Shown here in pieces: positions 1-7,904 of a stretch of DNA of 22,824 nt; the first letter of the stretch is position 1, and the number at the start of each line of letters is the position of its first letter. The translations under genes were made by a program, and so were the position numbers. The DNA comes from Gorillibacterium sp. (GTDB lineage: Bacteria; Bacillota; Bacilli; Paenibacillales; NBRC-103111), in assembly GCA_014380705.1 (NCBI GenBank), contig JACMJI010000284.1:1-22824 (forward strand), written 5' to 3'. The notes under the pieces are model-generated. The model worked only from the letters and a program-made list of their open reading frames with translations, made no database searches and was not told the DNA's origin.

Positions 1-17
1 ACTTGATATGGTCATTC

Positions 18-45
18 ACTCATCACAGTTGGGGGGCATAAGATA
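18..45 (+). promoter_or_regulatory. Candidate sigma-K promoter of spoVFA
   Basis: A -10 element CATAAGATA at 37-45 matches the sigma-K pattern CATA-N3-TA exactly. An AC dinucleotide at 18-19 lies 17 nt upstream, where the short sigma-K -35 element is expected. Transcription would begin near 52, about 30 nt before the spoVFA start. In B. subtilis the spoVF operon is known to be transcribed by sigma-K in the mother cell, which supports the call. The -35 match is only two bases, so the -10 carries most of the weight. The upstream gene lies outside the window. Confidence 0.6.
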
Positions 46-80
46 ATTTAACGATAACGGCAAAAAAAGGGTGTGACAGC

Positions 81-980
81 ATGCTTAATGGAACTCGGGT
101 TACCATGATTGGAGGCGATGCCAGGCAACTGGTTGTAATTCGCAAGCTCGCCCAATTGGGCGCATCCATACAAATCATTGGTTTTGATAATTGGGAATGC
201 CACATCGATGGGGTCCGTAAAGTCAATCTTTCTCCAGAGTCTGTAGTTTCTTCTGATGCCATTTTACTTCCAGCGGTTGGCACAAATGATGAAGGATTTA
301 TCGAATCCAGTTACTCCACTAATACCTTCCACTTCTCCGATGACATAATCAAAGCAATCCCTGCTCATGCTCAGATCATTACTGGAATGGCTAAACCCTA
401 TTTGAAGAAAAAATGTTTAGCCTACGGCATTCGTTTAGTTGAATTGTTTGAGCGGGATGATGTGGCTATTCTGAATTCTATTCCTACTGCTGAAGGCGCT
501 CTGCTTATGGCGATTCAGAACACCGATTATACGATCCATGGCTCAAACTGCCTGGTTCTCGGCATTGGACGCACAGGACTTACAATGGCTCATACACTTA
601 AGGGCCTTGGTGCCCATGTATCTGTAGGTGTTCGTAGACCAAAGCATTATGCCCGTGCATGCGTAATGGGTTTTGATCCCTTCTACATGACGGAATTAGG
701 GGAACGAGCGGCTCACGCAGATATTATCTTTAATACGGTACCTGTCATGGTACTGCCAGCATCAATCCTTTCAAAGTTGCCTATTCACTCATTAATAATC
801 GACCTCGCTTCTAAGCCCGGTGGAACAGATTTTAATTATGCAGAAGCACATGGAATTAAAGCATTCCTTGCTCCCGGACTTCCTGGCATTGTTGCTCCAA
901 AGACAGCAGGAGGGATTATCGGGGAAACCATTTGTTTGCTGCTTACGGAAAAATCCGATGAGGGAGGTGATGGAGAATGA
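81..980 (+). CDS. spoVFA: Dipicolinate synthase subunit A
   Basis: This 299-residue protein matches DpaA/SpoVFA, the NAD(P)-binding subunit of dipicolinate synthase. The enzyme makes dipicolinic acid from a lysine-pathway intermediate in the mother cell, for export to the spore core. Two nucleotide-binding signatures are visible: an N-terminal glycine patch (GGD, residues 11-13) and a Rossmann motif GIGRTG at 161-166. Length is normal for the family. The ATG has a Shine-Dalgarno AAGGGTG at 67-73 with 7 nt spacing. Its last codon overlaps the spoVFB start by 4 nt, so the two subunits are probably translationally coupled. The sigma-K-like promoter just upstream fits late sporulation expression. 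I see nothing abnormal. Confidence 0.97.
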   Translation: MLNGTRVTMIGGDARQLVVIRKLAQLGASIQIIGFDNWECHIDGVRKVNLSPESVVSSDAILLPAVGTNDEGFIESSYSTNTFHFSDDIIKAIPAHAQIITGMAKPYLKKKCLAYGIRLVELFERDDVAILNSIPTAEGALLMAIQNTDYTIHGSNCLVLGIGRTGLTMAHTLKGLGAHVSVGVRRPKHYARACVMGFDPFYMTELGERAAHADIIFNTVPVMVLPASILSKLPIHSLIIDLASKPGGTDFNYAEAHGIKAFLAPGLPGIVAPKTAGGIIGETICLLLTEKSDEGGDGE

Positions 981-1576
981 TGTGGCAAGGTAAAACAGTG
1001 GGGTTTGCGCTAACTGGCTCCCACTGTACCTTTGAAGAGGTTATGCCGCAAATAAAAAGGTTTATCGATGCCGGCGCAAATGTTGTGCCAATTGCCTCAA
1101 ACACACTCATGTCCACAGATACTCGCTTCGGCACCTCCGATTCCTGGCAAAAACAGTTGAAAGAAATAACGGGAAATGATATCATTTCTACAATTGTGCA
1201 GGCAGAGCCCCTTGGGCCATCTAAACGATTTGATATCCTCGTGATTGCCCCATGTACGGGCAACACGACAAGCAAGCTGGCTAATGCGATAACAGACAGC
1301 GCCGTTTTAATGGCTGCTAAGGCCCAAATGCGAAACCTAAAGCCTTTAGTGCTTGCAATATCCACCAACGATGGTCTTGGACTCAATGCAGCGAACATCT
1401 CTAAACTGCTGATAACCAAAAACATTTACTTCGTGCCCTATGGTCAAGATGATCCTTATGCCAAACCAAATTCTTTGGTTGCGCATATGAACCTCATCCC
1501 CGAGACCTGCGAAGTTGCGCTTAAGGGGATTCAGCTTCAACCATTACTTGTAACGGGCAAAAAAACTACCACCTAA
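977..1576 (+). CDS. spoVFB: Dipicolinate synthase subunit B (flavoprotein)
   Basis: This 199-residue protein is DpaB/SpoVFB, a flavoprotein-fold subunit that works with SpoVFA to make dipicolinate. Recognisable family segments are TGSHCTFEEVMP near residues 14-25, the IAPCTGN loop followed by SKLANA near 90-103, STNDGLGLNAANI in the middle third, and KNIYFVPYGQDDP late in the chain. The ATG at 977 lies inside the spoVFA stop (ATGA overlap). Its ribosome site GGAGGTGA at 963-970 sits within the end of spoVFA. A second in-frame ATG at 980 could also be used, since it immediately follows. Length is the usual ~200 residues. The short gap before asd holds no clear terminator, so read-through from the sporulation promoter into asd is likely. 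Confidence 0.97.
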   Translation: MMWQGKTVGFALTGSHCTFEEVMPQIKRFIDAGANVVPIASNTLMSTDTRFGTSDSWQKQLKEITGNDIISTIVQAEPLGPSKRFDILVIAPCTGNTTSKLANAITDSAVLMAAKAQMRNLKPLVLAISTNDGLGLNAANISKLLITKNIYFVPYGQDDPYAKPNSLVAHMNLIPETCEVALKGIQLQPLLVTGKKTTT

Positions 1577-1627
1577 AGTTTGCTTTTTAGCCAAACTATT
1601 GGACTATAAACAAGGGAGAGTCGGATT

Positions 1628-2665
1628 ATGGGTTCGCAAAAAACATTCAATGTAGCGATTGTCGGAATTACAGGAGCGGTCGGACAGCAAATCATCCGTC
1701 TGTTGGCAGAGCGGAATTTTCCAGTTGGAGAGCTAAAGCTTCTTGCTTCATCGCGCTCGGTTGGACTTAAGATCCGTTTTAAAGACAAGGAATTAACGGT
1801 AGAGGAAGCAAAGCCGGAAAGCTTTGAAGGCATTCACATCGCCTTTTTCAGTGCTGGCGGGGACATCAGTAAGGCACTTATTCCTGCGGCAGTAAAGGCG
1901 GGCGCTGTATGCATCGACAATACGAATGCGTTCCGCATGGACCCAGAAACCCCACTCGTCGTCCCAGAAGTTAATATCGACAAAATTAACGAACACAAAG
2001 GAATTATTGCAAACCCCAATTGCTCCACGATTCAGATGGTTACAGCGCTTAAACCATTGTATGATCGTTTTGGTATCTCTCGAATCATAGTGTCAACTTA
2101 TCAAGCCGTTTCTGGTGCAGGAGCACGTGCGATCGAGGAATTGACAAAGCAATCCAAGGATATTATCGAAGGAAACGTAGTACAACCGAACATTTTACCT
2201 GTTTCATCATTGCCAGTTAAACATCAAATTGCCTTTAATGCCATTCCTCAAATTGATAAGTTTCTAGATAATGGATTTACCAACGAAGAGATGAAGATGA
2301 TTCTTGAGACGAAGAAGATTATGGGGGATGACAGTTTACAGGTAACCGCTACCTGCGTGCGTATTCCGGTATATTACGGACATTCTGAATCCGTTTATGT
2401 AGAGTTAAAGAGTGATTTCGAAATGGATGAGGTTCGTGAAATTCTAGGTCATGCGCCAGGTATCGTCCTGCATGATGTTCCTGAGGAACAAAAATATCCG
2501 CTCGCTACAGATGCAGCAGGTAAGCTTGAGACATTTGTCGGTCGGGTTCGCCGCGATTTATCCAATCCGCGAGCACTTAACATGTGGATTGTTTCGGATA
2601 ATTTATTGAAAGGTGCAGCATGGAATGCTGTACAAATCGGTGAATACATCGCATTAGAGGTATAA
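1628..2665 (+). CDS. asd: Aspartate-semialdehyde dehydrogenase
   Basis: This enzyme reduces aspartyl-phosphate with NADPH to aspartate semialdehyde, the branch point for DAP/lysine/dipicolinate and threonine/methionine. The 345 residues contain the N-terminal NADP loop GITGAVG (13-19), the nucleophile Cys132 within NPNCSTIQM, and the basic substrate/acid-base residues Arg245 and His252 in RIPVYYGHSE. All expected catalytic residues are therefore present. The ATG is preceded by GGGAGAG at 1614-1620 with 7 nt spacing. It lies 51 nt after spoVFB and 63 nt before dapG. That places it in one metabolic run with genes for the steps before (aspartokinase) and after (DapA) its own. Confidence 0.98.
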   Translation: MGSQKTFNVAIVGITGAVGQQIIRLLAERNFPVGELKLLASSRSVGLKIRFKDKELTVEEAKPESFEGIHIAFFSAGGDISKALIPAAVKAGAVCIDNTNAFRMDPETPLVVPEVNIDKINEHKGIIANPNCSTIQMVTALKPLYDRFGISRIIVSTYQAVSGAGARAIEELTKQSKDIIEGNVVQPNILPVSSLPVKHQIAFNAIPQIDKFLDNGFTNEEMKMILETKKIMGDDSLQVTATCVRIPVYYGHSESVYVELKSDFEMDEVREILGHAPGIVLHDVPEEQKYPLATDAAGKLETFVGRVRRDLSNPRALNMWIVSDNLLKGAAWNAVQIGEYIALEV

Positions 2666-2676
2666 AGTAATATTGC

Positions 2677-2705
2677 TTGAATAACGTATGAGAAACGATT
2701 ATGGT
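2677..2705 (+). promoter_or_regulatory. Weak candidate sigma-A promoter for dapG
   Basis: TTGAAT at 2677-2682 and TATGGT at 2700-2705 are spaced by 17 nt in the asd-dapG gap. The -10 agrees with TATAAT at only four of six positions. It could let dapG-dapA be expressed during growth independently of the sporulation promoter, but chance is a fair alternative. Confidence 0.25.
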
Positions 2706-2728
2706 AATGTGGGAAAAGAGGGTGAATT

Positions 2729-3946
2729 GTGCGGGTTTTGGTGCAGAAGTTCGGAGGCACATCCGTATCGAACGCGGAAGCAAGGCAACACGTCATCCGG
2801 CATATTCGTAAAGCGCTGGATAAATCCTATAAGCTAGTTGTAGTGGTATCTGCAATGGGACGAAAAGGAGAACCCTATGCTACAGATACCTTACTTGATT
2901 TAATTTCCCAGAACGGAAATGTTCTTCCAGATAGGGAGAAAGATATGTTGATGTATTGCGGAGAAACCATCTCAGCCGTCATGCTCTGCAGTCTATTGAA
3001 CGCAGAGGGGATTCCCGCTACAGTATTAAATGGGGCGCAAGCGGGTATCCTGACGAACGATCGTTTTGGCAACGCACAGATTTTATCTGTGAATCCATCA
3101 AGAATTTTTGAGATGCTGGAAGAGAATAAGGTGGTCATCGTAACGGGCTTCCAGGGTCGAACAGCTGAAGACGATTTCACCACCCTTGGTCGAGGGGGAA
3201 GCGATACGAGCGCAACTGCCCTTGGCGTTGCTCTTCGTGCAGAAATGGTTGATATCTTCACCGATGTAGATGGTATCCTTACTGCGGACCCAAAGATTGT
3301 TCATGATGCCAAGCAATTGCCGCAAATAACGTATACCGAGATTTGCAACATGGCCTATAATGGGGCCAAGGTCATTCATCCACGTGCTGTGGAGATTGCG
3401 ATGCAGGCCAACATGCCTGTTCGCGTACGGTCCACCTTCTCTGATTCAGAAGGGACCTTGTTGACAAGTATTTATGATCCTCGTGATCGCTGTGGAAGCA
3501 TAGGCGAACGTACAGCGACGGCTATTGCCCATGTGGCAGGCGTTACCCAAATTCAAATTATCCGCGAAGAAGGTCAAGAAGACCTTCAGCTTAAGGTCTT
3601 TCAAGCAATGGCAAAGCTTTCGATCAGCGTGGATTTTATTAACGTGTATCCCTCAGGGTTAATGTTCACTGTGACCGATCAGCTTGCGGATCAAGCATTA
3701 ACCACACTTATTGATCTGGGCTACCACCCTCAAGTCCTTCGGGGATGCGCCAAAATATCGGTTATTGGAGGCGGAATCAATGGTGTGCCGGGAATTATGG
3801 CATTGATCGTTGAAGCCTTGGCTGAAAGGGATGTTTCTATTCTGCAATCAGCCGATTCCAATATAACGATTTGGGTATTGGTGAAAGGTGAAGACATGGT
3901 TAAAGCCGTTCAGTCTCTGCATAGTAAGTTTCAGTTGAATATATAA
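2729..3946 (+). CDS. dapG: Aspartokinase (DapG type)
   Basis: Aspartate kinase phosphorylates aspartate, the first step toward lysine, DAP and dipicolinate. The 405-residue chain opens with the kinase signature KFGGTS (residues 7-12). It has the central GRGGSDTSATALG nucleotide/substrate segment and VDGI(L)TADP, and ends in tandem ACT domains (about 265-405) that normally bind the feedback effector. Its size and neighbours match B. subtilis DapG, the meso-DAP-sensitive isozyme, rather than the lysine-sensitive LysC; the effector itself is inferred. The start is GTG, chosen because the N-terminus then reads MRVLVQKFGG as in homologues. The ribosome site GAGGGTG at 2718-2724 is only 4 nt away, rather tight. 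Confidence 0.95.
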   Translation: MRVLVQKFGGTSVSNAEARQHVIRHIRKALDKSYKLVVVVSAMGRKGEPYATDTLLDLISQNGNVLPDREKDMLMYCGETISAVMLCSLLNAEGIPATVLNGAQAGILTNDRFGNAQILSVNPSRIFEMLEENKVVIVTGFQGRTAEDDFTTLGRGGSDTSATALGVALRAEMVDIFTDVDGILTADPKIVHDAKQLPQITYTEICNMAYNGAKVIHPRAVEIAMQANMPVRVRSTFSDSEGTLLTSIYDPRDRCGSIGERTATAIAHVAGVTQIQIIREEGQEDLQLKVFQAMAKLSISVDFINVYPSGLMFTVTDQLADQALTTLIDLGYHPQVLRGCAKISVIGGGINGVPGIMALIVEALAERDVSILQSADSNITIWVLVKGEDMVKAVQSLHSKFQLNI

Positions 3947-3984
3947 CAGCTGAACCTACTCACAATGAAGTAAGGAGGAATAGC

Positions 3985-4872
3985 ATGGACTTTGGAAGAG
4001 TTATTACAGCTATGGTAACTCCCTTTGATAATGAACTAGACGTCGATTGGGCACAATTGGAGAAGCTTGTTAACTACTTGATTATAGAGCAGAAAAGCAC
4101 AAGTCTGGTCGTTTGTGGAACAACCGGCGAAACCTCGACACTTTCAGACGAAGAAAAGATTCAGCTTTTTAAGATGGTTGTTCAGCATGCCGCAGGTCGA
4201 TGTAAAGTTATTGCAGGGTCTGGTAGCAATGAAACAGCTCATAGTGTGCGACTTACCAGGGAAGCGGAGCTTGTAGGTGTTGACGGTATTTTGGCTGTCA
4301 CCCCTTATTATGTACGCCCTTCACAGGAAGGGCTTTACCAGCATTTTCGGGCAATTGCAGAAGTAACCACATTACCAATCATTCTATATAATATTCCTGG
4401 AAGATCAGCTGTTAACCTTGAGCCTGAGACGACGTTGCGACTAGCAGGTATACCCAATATTATTGCTAGCAAGGAAGCACATTGTGACTTCGACCATCTG
4501 ACTAGGCTGATTAATGAGGCACCAGAAGGCTTCAGAATTTACTGTGGAGAAGATACGCTGACCTTACCTTTTCTTTCTATTGGCGTCTATGGTGTAATTA
4601 GTGTGGCGAGTCATATCGTCGGCATCCAGATGAGGGAACTCATTCATACTTACTTAAACGGTGATGTGGCTCAAGCTGCATCCCTGCATCGTAAACTTCA
4701 TCCGATTCTTAGGGGGATGTTCTTCTGTCCTCATAGGGTCCCAAGTCCGGCTCCGATTAAGTGCGCTCTTCGCTTACGGGATCTAGATGTTGGCGGGGTC
4801 AGATTGCCTCTCGTTCCCGTCAATCAAGCCGAGGAGAATTATATTCGTGAATTGTTAATTAACCATTTATAA
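3985..4872 (+). CDS. dapA: 4-hydroxy-tetrahydrodipicolinate synthase
   Basis: DapA condenses pyruvate with aspartate semialdehyde in the first committed step to DAP, lysine and dipicolinate. The 295-residue TIM barrel keeps the full catalytic set. The Schiff-base Lys163 is in IIASKEA, Tyr135 and Arg140 are in LYNIPGRSA, the Thr46-Thr47 pair is in GTTGE, and Tyr108/Tyr109 are in TPYYV. These correspond to E. coli positions shifted by two. A strong ribosome site (AAGGAGG, about 3971-3977) precedes the ATG. The C-terminal segment around FFCPHRVPSPAPIK is slightly longer than the version I recall from Bacillus, with no sign of damage. It ends the operon, followed by a terminator. Confidence 0.98.
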   Translation: MDFGRVITAMVTPFDNELDVDWAQLEKLVNYLIIEQKSTSLVVCGTTGETSTLSDEEKIQLFKMVVQHAAGRCKVIAGSGSNETAHSVRLTREAELVGVDGILAVTPYYVRPSQEGLYQHFRAIAEVTTLPIILYNIPGRSAVNLEPETTLRLAGIPNIIASKEAHCDFDHLTRLINEAPEGFRIYCGEDTLTLPFLSIGVYGVISVASHIVGIQMRELIHTYLNGDVAQAASLHRKLHPILRGMFFCPHRVPSPAPIKCALRLRDLDVGGVRLPLVPVNQAEENYIRELLINHL

Positions 4873-4886
4873 AGATTTGCCAGTAA

Positions 4887-4934
4887 AAAAAACGAACCGT
4901 AGCCATTTTAGGGCATCGGTTTTTCTTTTTTTTT
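4887..4934 (+). terminator. Intrinsic terminator after dapA
   Basis: AACCG and GCC on the left pair with GGC and CGGTT on the right across a two-base internal mismatch, with the loop ATTTTA. A long T tract follows (TTTTTC then nine T). The stem is flanked upstream by a run of A, so it could act on the opposite strand too. The stem is imperfect, but position and T tract support the call. Confidence 0.75.
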
Positions 4935-5023
4935 GAACATAATAAATACAACATAGATTTGCTTTGGATTAGGATAGCAGACGGGCAATATGTCCTATCT
5001 TTAAGAGTAGTAAAGGGTATAAC

Positions 5024-5053
5024 TTGTAATTTCTGTTTTCCATCATGTATAAT
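5024..5053 (+). promoter_or_regulatory. Sigma-A promoter of the RNase J gene
   Basis: TTGTAA (5024-5029) and a perfect TATAAT (5048-5053) are separated by 18 nt. Transcription would start near 5060 and give a leader of about 70 nt. The 4935-5023 stretch before it shows no ORF or further structure that I can support. Confidence 0.7.
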
Positions 5054-5130
5054 GATTGCAAGTGACTGGTGCGGTTTAATTCGGTTTGATATATAAGATC
5101 GTCGTCAATCAAAAATAAGGAGGAAAAGTT

Positions 5131-6807
5131 TTGGCAAAAAAGAATATTGACAAATTGATGGTCTTTGCCCTAGGCGGCGTGGGTGAGATCGGTAAGAATA
5201 TGTATGTGGTGCAGTATGCGAACGATATCGTAGTCGTGGATGCGGGATTGAAATTCCCGGAAGAGGACATGCTCGGGGTAGACATTGTCATTCCGGATAT
5301 TTCATACCTAATTGAAAACCGTGACAAGGTTCGGGGGATTTTGCTCACACACGGACATGAGGATCATATTGGTGGACTTTCCTATGTTCTTCGGCAGTTG
5401 AATGTGCCGGTATATGGAACCAAGCTGACACTCGGACTTGTTGAAGGTAAGCTTAAGGAAGCAGGCCTTTTGGGTGAAACCAAACGCATCCTCATCAATG
5501 CGGAGTCAGAAGTACAACTCGGTGTAATCAAGGTAACTTTCTTTAGAACAAACCATAGTATTCCTGATTCTGTTGGTATGGCTATTGAGACTCCTGAGGG
5601 TGTTGTCGTTCATACAGGTGACTTTAAATTTGACCAGACTCCTGTGAATAATCAGTACGCGGATATTCATCGGATGGCCGAACTCGGTAAGAATGGCGTT
5701 CTGTTGCTGCTTTCGGATAGCACGAATGCTGAGCGTCCGGGTTATACCGGCTCCGAGAAAATTGTAGGTGCTGAACTCATCGAAGTTTTTGGCAAAGCGA
5801 AGCAACGTGTGGTTGTAGCAACTTTCGCCTCAAACGTTCATCGGATCCAACAAGTCATTGATGCAGCTGAAATTACTCGTCGTAAGGTGACGGTTGTAGG
5901 AAGAAGTATGGTTAATGTGGTAAGCATAGCTTCAGAGCTTGGTTACCTACGTGTTCCAGAAGGCATCTTGATCGAACCCGAAGAGATAAACAAAATGGCC
6001 GCAGATCGTGTTGTCATTCTATCTACAGGTAGTCAGGGAGAGCCCATGTCTGCGCTTACTCGCATGGCAAGGAACACGCATCGCAAAGTGGACATTCTCC
6101 CCGGAGACACAGTAGTCATTTCAGCAACTCCAATTCCGGGTAACGAGAAATACGTTGGTCGAATTGTTGATGAATTGTTCAAGCTGGGAGCTCATGTTAT
6201 CTACGGACCTGGTTCGGTATCTGGAGTACACGTTTCTGGACACGGAAGTCAGGAAGAGTTAAAGCTGATGCTTAACCTTATGCGTCCTCGTTATTTTATG
6301 CCTATACACGGAGAATACCGGATGCTTCGTCAGCATGGAAAACTGGCTGAATCCGTTGGAATAGAGCCTCAAGATATTTTCATTACAGACAATGGAGATA
6401 TCCTGGAAGTCCAGAATGGCGTTGCACGCAAAAGCGGCAAGGTTCAAGCTGGCAATATTCTGATTGACGGTCTTGGAATCGGCGATGTAGGAAACATCGT
6501 TCTCCGGGATCGTAAGCTTCTTTCACAGGACGGTATTTTGGTAGTTGTGGTTACCTTGGGCAAACAGGAAAGAAGTATTCTATCCGGCCCGGATATCATT
6601 TCCAGAGGATTTGTCTATGTAAGAGAATCAGAAGGACTTTTGGACGAGGCTAGTCGAATTGTAACCAGTACACTTAACAAACTAATGAGTGAGAATGTAA
6701 ACGAGTGGGCTTCATTGAAGACGCACGTTAAGGAAGCGTTGGGACGTTTCTTATATGAACAAACCAGAAGAAGGCCAATGATACTTCCAATTATCATGGA
6801 AGTATGA
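5131..6807 (+). CDS. rnjB: Ribonuclease J
   Basis: RNase J is a metallo-beta-lactamase/beta-CASP nuclease with endonuclease and 5'-3' exonuclease activity in mRNA decay and RNA maturation. The 558 residues carry the intact zinc motif HGHEDH (His74, His76, Asp78, His79), His142 in TNHSIPDS, Asp164 in HTGDFKFD, and the late histidines His371 (SGHGSQEE) and His393 (PIHGEYRM). The position after dapA is that of B. subtilis rnjB, but the complete active site is of RnjA type. Other segments resemble each paralogue in turn, so the symbol is a positional choice and rnjA or simply rnj is possible. The start is TTG with AGGAGG at about 5119-5124. It is monocistronic, with its own promoter and terminator. 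Confidence 0.95.
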   Translation: MAKKNIDKLMVFALGGVGEIGKNMYVVQYANDIVVVDAGLKFPEEDMLGVDIVIPDISYLIENRDKVRGILLTHGHEDHIGGLSYVLRQLNVPVYGTKLTLGLVEGKLKEAGLLGETKRILINAESEVQLGVIKVTFFRTNHSIPDSVGMAIETPEGVVVHTGDFKFDQTPVNNQYADIHRMAELGKNGVLLLLSDSTNAERPGYTGSEKIVGAELIEVFGKAKQRVVVATFASNVHRIQQVIDAAEITRRKVTVVGRSMVNVVSIASELGYLRVPEGILIEPEEINKMAADRVVILSTGSQGEPMSALTRMARNTHRKVDILPGDTVVISATPIPGNEKYVGRIVDELFKLGAHVIYGPGSVSGVHVSGHGSQEELKLMLNLMRPRYFMPIHGEYRMLRQHGKLAESVGIEPQDIFITDNGDILEVQNGVARKSGKVQAGNILIDGLGIGDVGNIVLRDRKLLSQDGILVVVVTLGKQERSILSGPDIISRGFVYVRESEGLLDEASRIVTSTLNKLMSENVNEWASLKTHVKEALGRFLYEQTRRRPMILPIIMEV

Positions 6808-6872
6808 GGCAAAGAATCAAATCCATCAGTCAGTCACTTGCTCGTGGAACAATAAAATATTAATCGAATGAA

Positions 6873-6914
6873 GGCTCTATGAACACGCTAAAGCGTTGTT
6901 TATAGAGCCTTTTT
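6873..6914 (+). terminator. Intrinsic terminator after RNase J gene
   Basis: GGCTCTAT (6873-6880) pairs perfectly with ATAGAGCC (6902-6909). The stem continues through AACACGC/GCGTTGTT with small bulges and a TAAA loop. Five T follow at 6910-6914. Confidence 0.9.
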
Positions 6915-6920
6915 AACATT

Positions 6921-6953
6921 GCGCGCCTAGCCAAATTTGGTTTTTGGACGCGC
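6921..6953. other. GC-rich hairpin of unknown role
   Basis: GCGCG-CC at 6921-6927 can pair with GG-A-CGCGC at 6946-6953. It encloses the small palindrome CCAAATTTGG (6931-6940). No T tract follows, so it is not an ordinary terminator. It sits just after the RNase J terminator, at the start of the 350-nt gene-free stretch 6808-7157. The rest of that stretch (6954-7075) shows nothing else I can support. A sigma-G-type promoter and the tepA ribosome site lie at its end. Confidence 0.3.
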
Positions 6954-7075
6954 CAAAGGATGCTGATAGGTATTTATCCTTGTTGTACTTATTTAAAGGG
7001 TGGATTTGATTAAGTGCTGTCTTTTAAAGAAGCAGTGGAGCATAAAGTTGCTTTTTTAAGCTTTTTAAGAATTCT

Positions 7076-7104
7076 GCATAAACCAATACCTTGACACCAT
7101 ACTA
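7076..7104 (+). promoter_or_regulatory. Sigma-G-type promoter of tepA
   Basis: GCATA (7076-7080) and CATACTA (7098-7104) are 17 nt apart. This is an exact match to the forespore sigma-G pattern GHATR-N17/18-CATNHTA as I know it. TTGACA at 7091-7096 overlaps, but no sigma-A -10 follows it at a workable distance. A start near 7111 leaves a leader of about 45 nt to tepA. B. subtilis tepA is reported to be forespore-expressed, which agrees. Confidence 0.65.
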
Positions 7105-7157
7105 AGGTTATCGAGAAATCTGTAACTTTATTGGAAGCCCATAGGAGGAATGAACAA

Positions 7158-7904
7158 ATGCCAAATCGAAATGAACAACAACAGCAGCTGCAGCCGCAAC
7201 AACAGCAGCCGCAGCCGCCGATGGAACCTAACCCGGCATTGGAAAATATTCAACAGCTTGGACAAATGAATATTCCGAGCGTGGAAAGTAATATTTTCTG
7301 CATGTCAGTTATCGGCCAAGTGGAAGGTCATATGATTCTCCCCCCACAGAATAAAACGACCAAATATGAGCATCTGATCCCACAACTTGTTGCGGTGGAG
7401 CAAAACCCGCGTGTGGAAGGTGTACTGATTATACTGAACACCGTGGGGGGCGATGTAGAAGCAGGTTTAGCAATCGCCGAGATGATTGCATCTCTTACGA
7501 AGCCTACGGTCACGCTTATACTGGGTGGGGGGCATAGTATCGGTGTTCCTATCGCAGTTTCTTCGGATTATTCTATTATTGCGGAATCAGCAACGATGAC
7601 CATTCACCCGATTCGGATGACAGGGCTTGTGATCAGTGTTCCACAAACGTTTGAATACCTGGATAAAATGCAAGACCGGGTTAACCGATTTATTGTCACC
7701 CACTCGCGCATTAGTGAGGAAAAACTGAAGGAGCTGCTTTTTAAAACAGGTGAGGTTCCTCGTGATATTGGAGCAACAGTCGGGGGGCCGGACGCCGTTC
7801 GATTTGGATTAATTAACCAAATTGGCGGGATAGGTGAAGCCATCGGCGAACTAAATAGACGTATAGAAGAGATGCGCAATAATAAGGGGGTTCCACTCCA
7901 ATGA
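7158..7904 (+). CDS. tepA: ClpP-like serine protease TepA
   Basis: The 248-residue protein belongs to the ClpP/crotonase-like fold. Motifs are GGGHSIGVP with the presumed nucleophile Ser127, [10 protein letters not shown] with the presumed catalytic His150, and an oxyanion-type glycine patch NTVGGDVE. Family knowledge: B. subtilis TepA (YmfB) is linked to protein export and to degradation of small acid-soluble spore proteins at outgrowth. The ATG at 7158 is chosen because AGGAGG at 7143-7148 is 9 nt upstream; an in-frame TTG at 7131 lacks such a site. Residues 7-21 are almost only Gln and Pro, encoded by a tandem 21-nt repeat. The gene overlaps ylzJ by 4 nt. The forespore promoter upstream supports the spore role. 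Confidence 0.93.
   Translation: MPNRNEQQQQLQPQQQQPQPPMEPNPALENIQQLGQMNIPSVESNIFCMSVIGQVEGHMILPPQNKTTKYEHLIPQLVAVEQNPRVEGVLIILNTVGGDVEAGLAIAEMIASLTKPTVTLILGGGHSIGVPIAVSSDYSIIAESATMTIHPIRMTGLVISVPQTFEYLDKMQDRVNRFIVTHSRISEEKLKELLFKTGEVPRDIGATVGGPDAVRFGLINQIGGIGEAIGELNRRIEEMRNNKGVPLQ
7176..7217 (+). repeat. Tandem 21-nt repeat in tepA
   Basis: Two adjacent 21-nt units (7176-7196 and 7197-7217) differ by one base, CTG versus CCG. They encode QQQQLQP then QQQQPQP. The frame is kept, so copy number could vary without breaking the gene. This looks like a recent slippage duplication in a disordered N-terminal tail. Confidence 0.9.

Noticed and set aside
943..1425. 160-residue minus-strand open frame opposite spoVFB
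   Set aside because: It is antisense to a clearly recognised gene, has no recognisable family and no ribosome site that I can support.
1580..1610. Possible sigma-A promoter for asd (TTGCTT and TATAAA)
   Set aside because: Spacing is 19 nt and the start would fall inside the asd ribosome site, leaving almost no leader.
7091..7096. Perfect TTGACA before tepA as a sigma-A -35
   Set aside because: No -10-like hexamer lies 16-18 nt downstream; the sigma-G-type boxes explain the region better.
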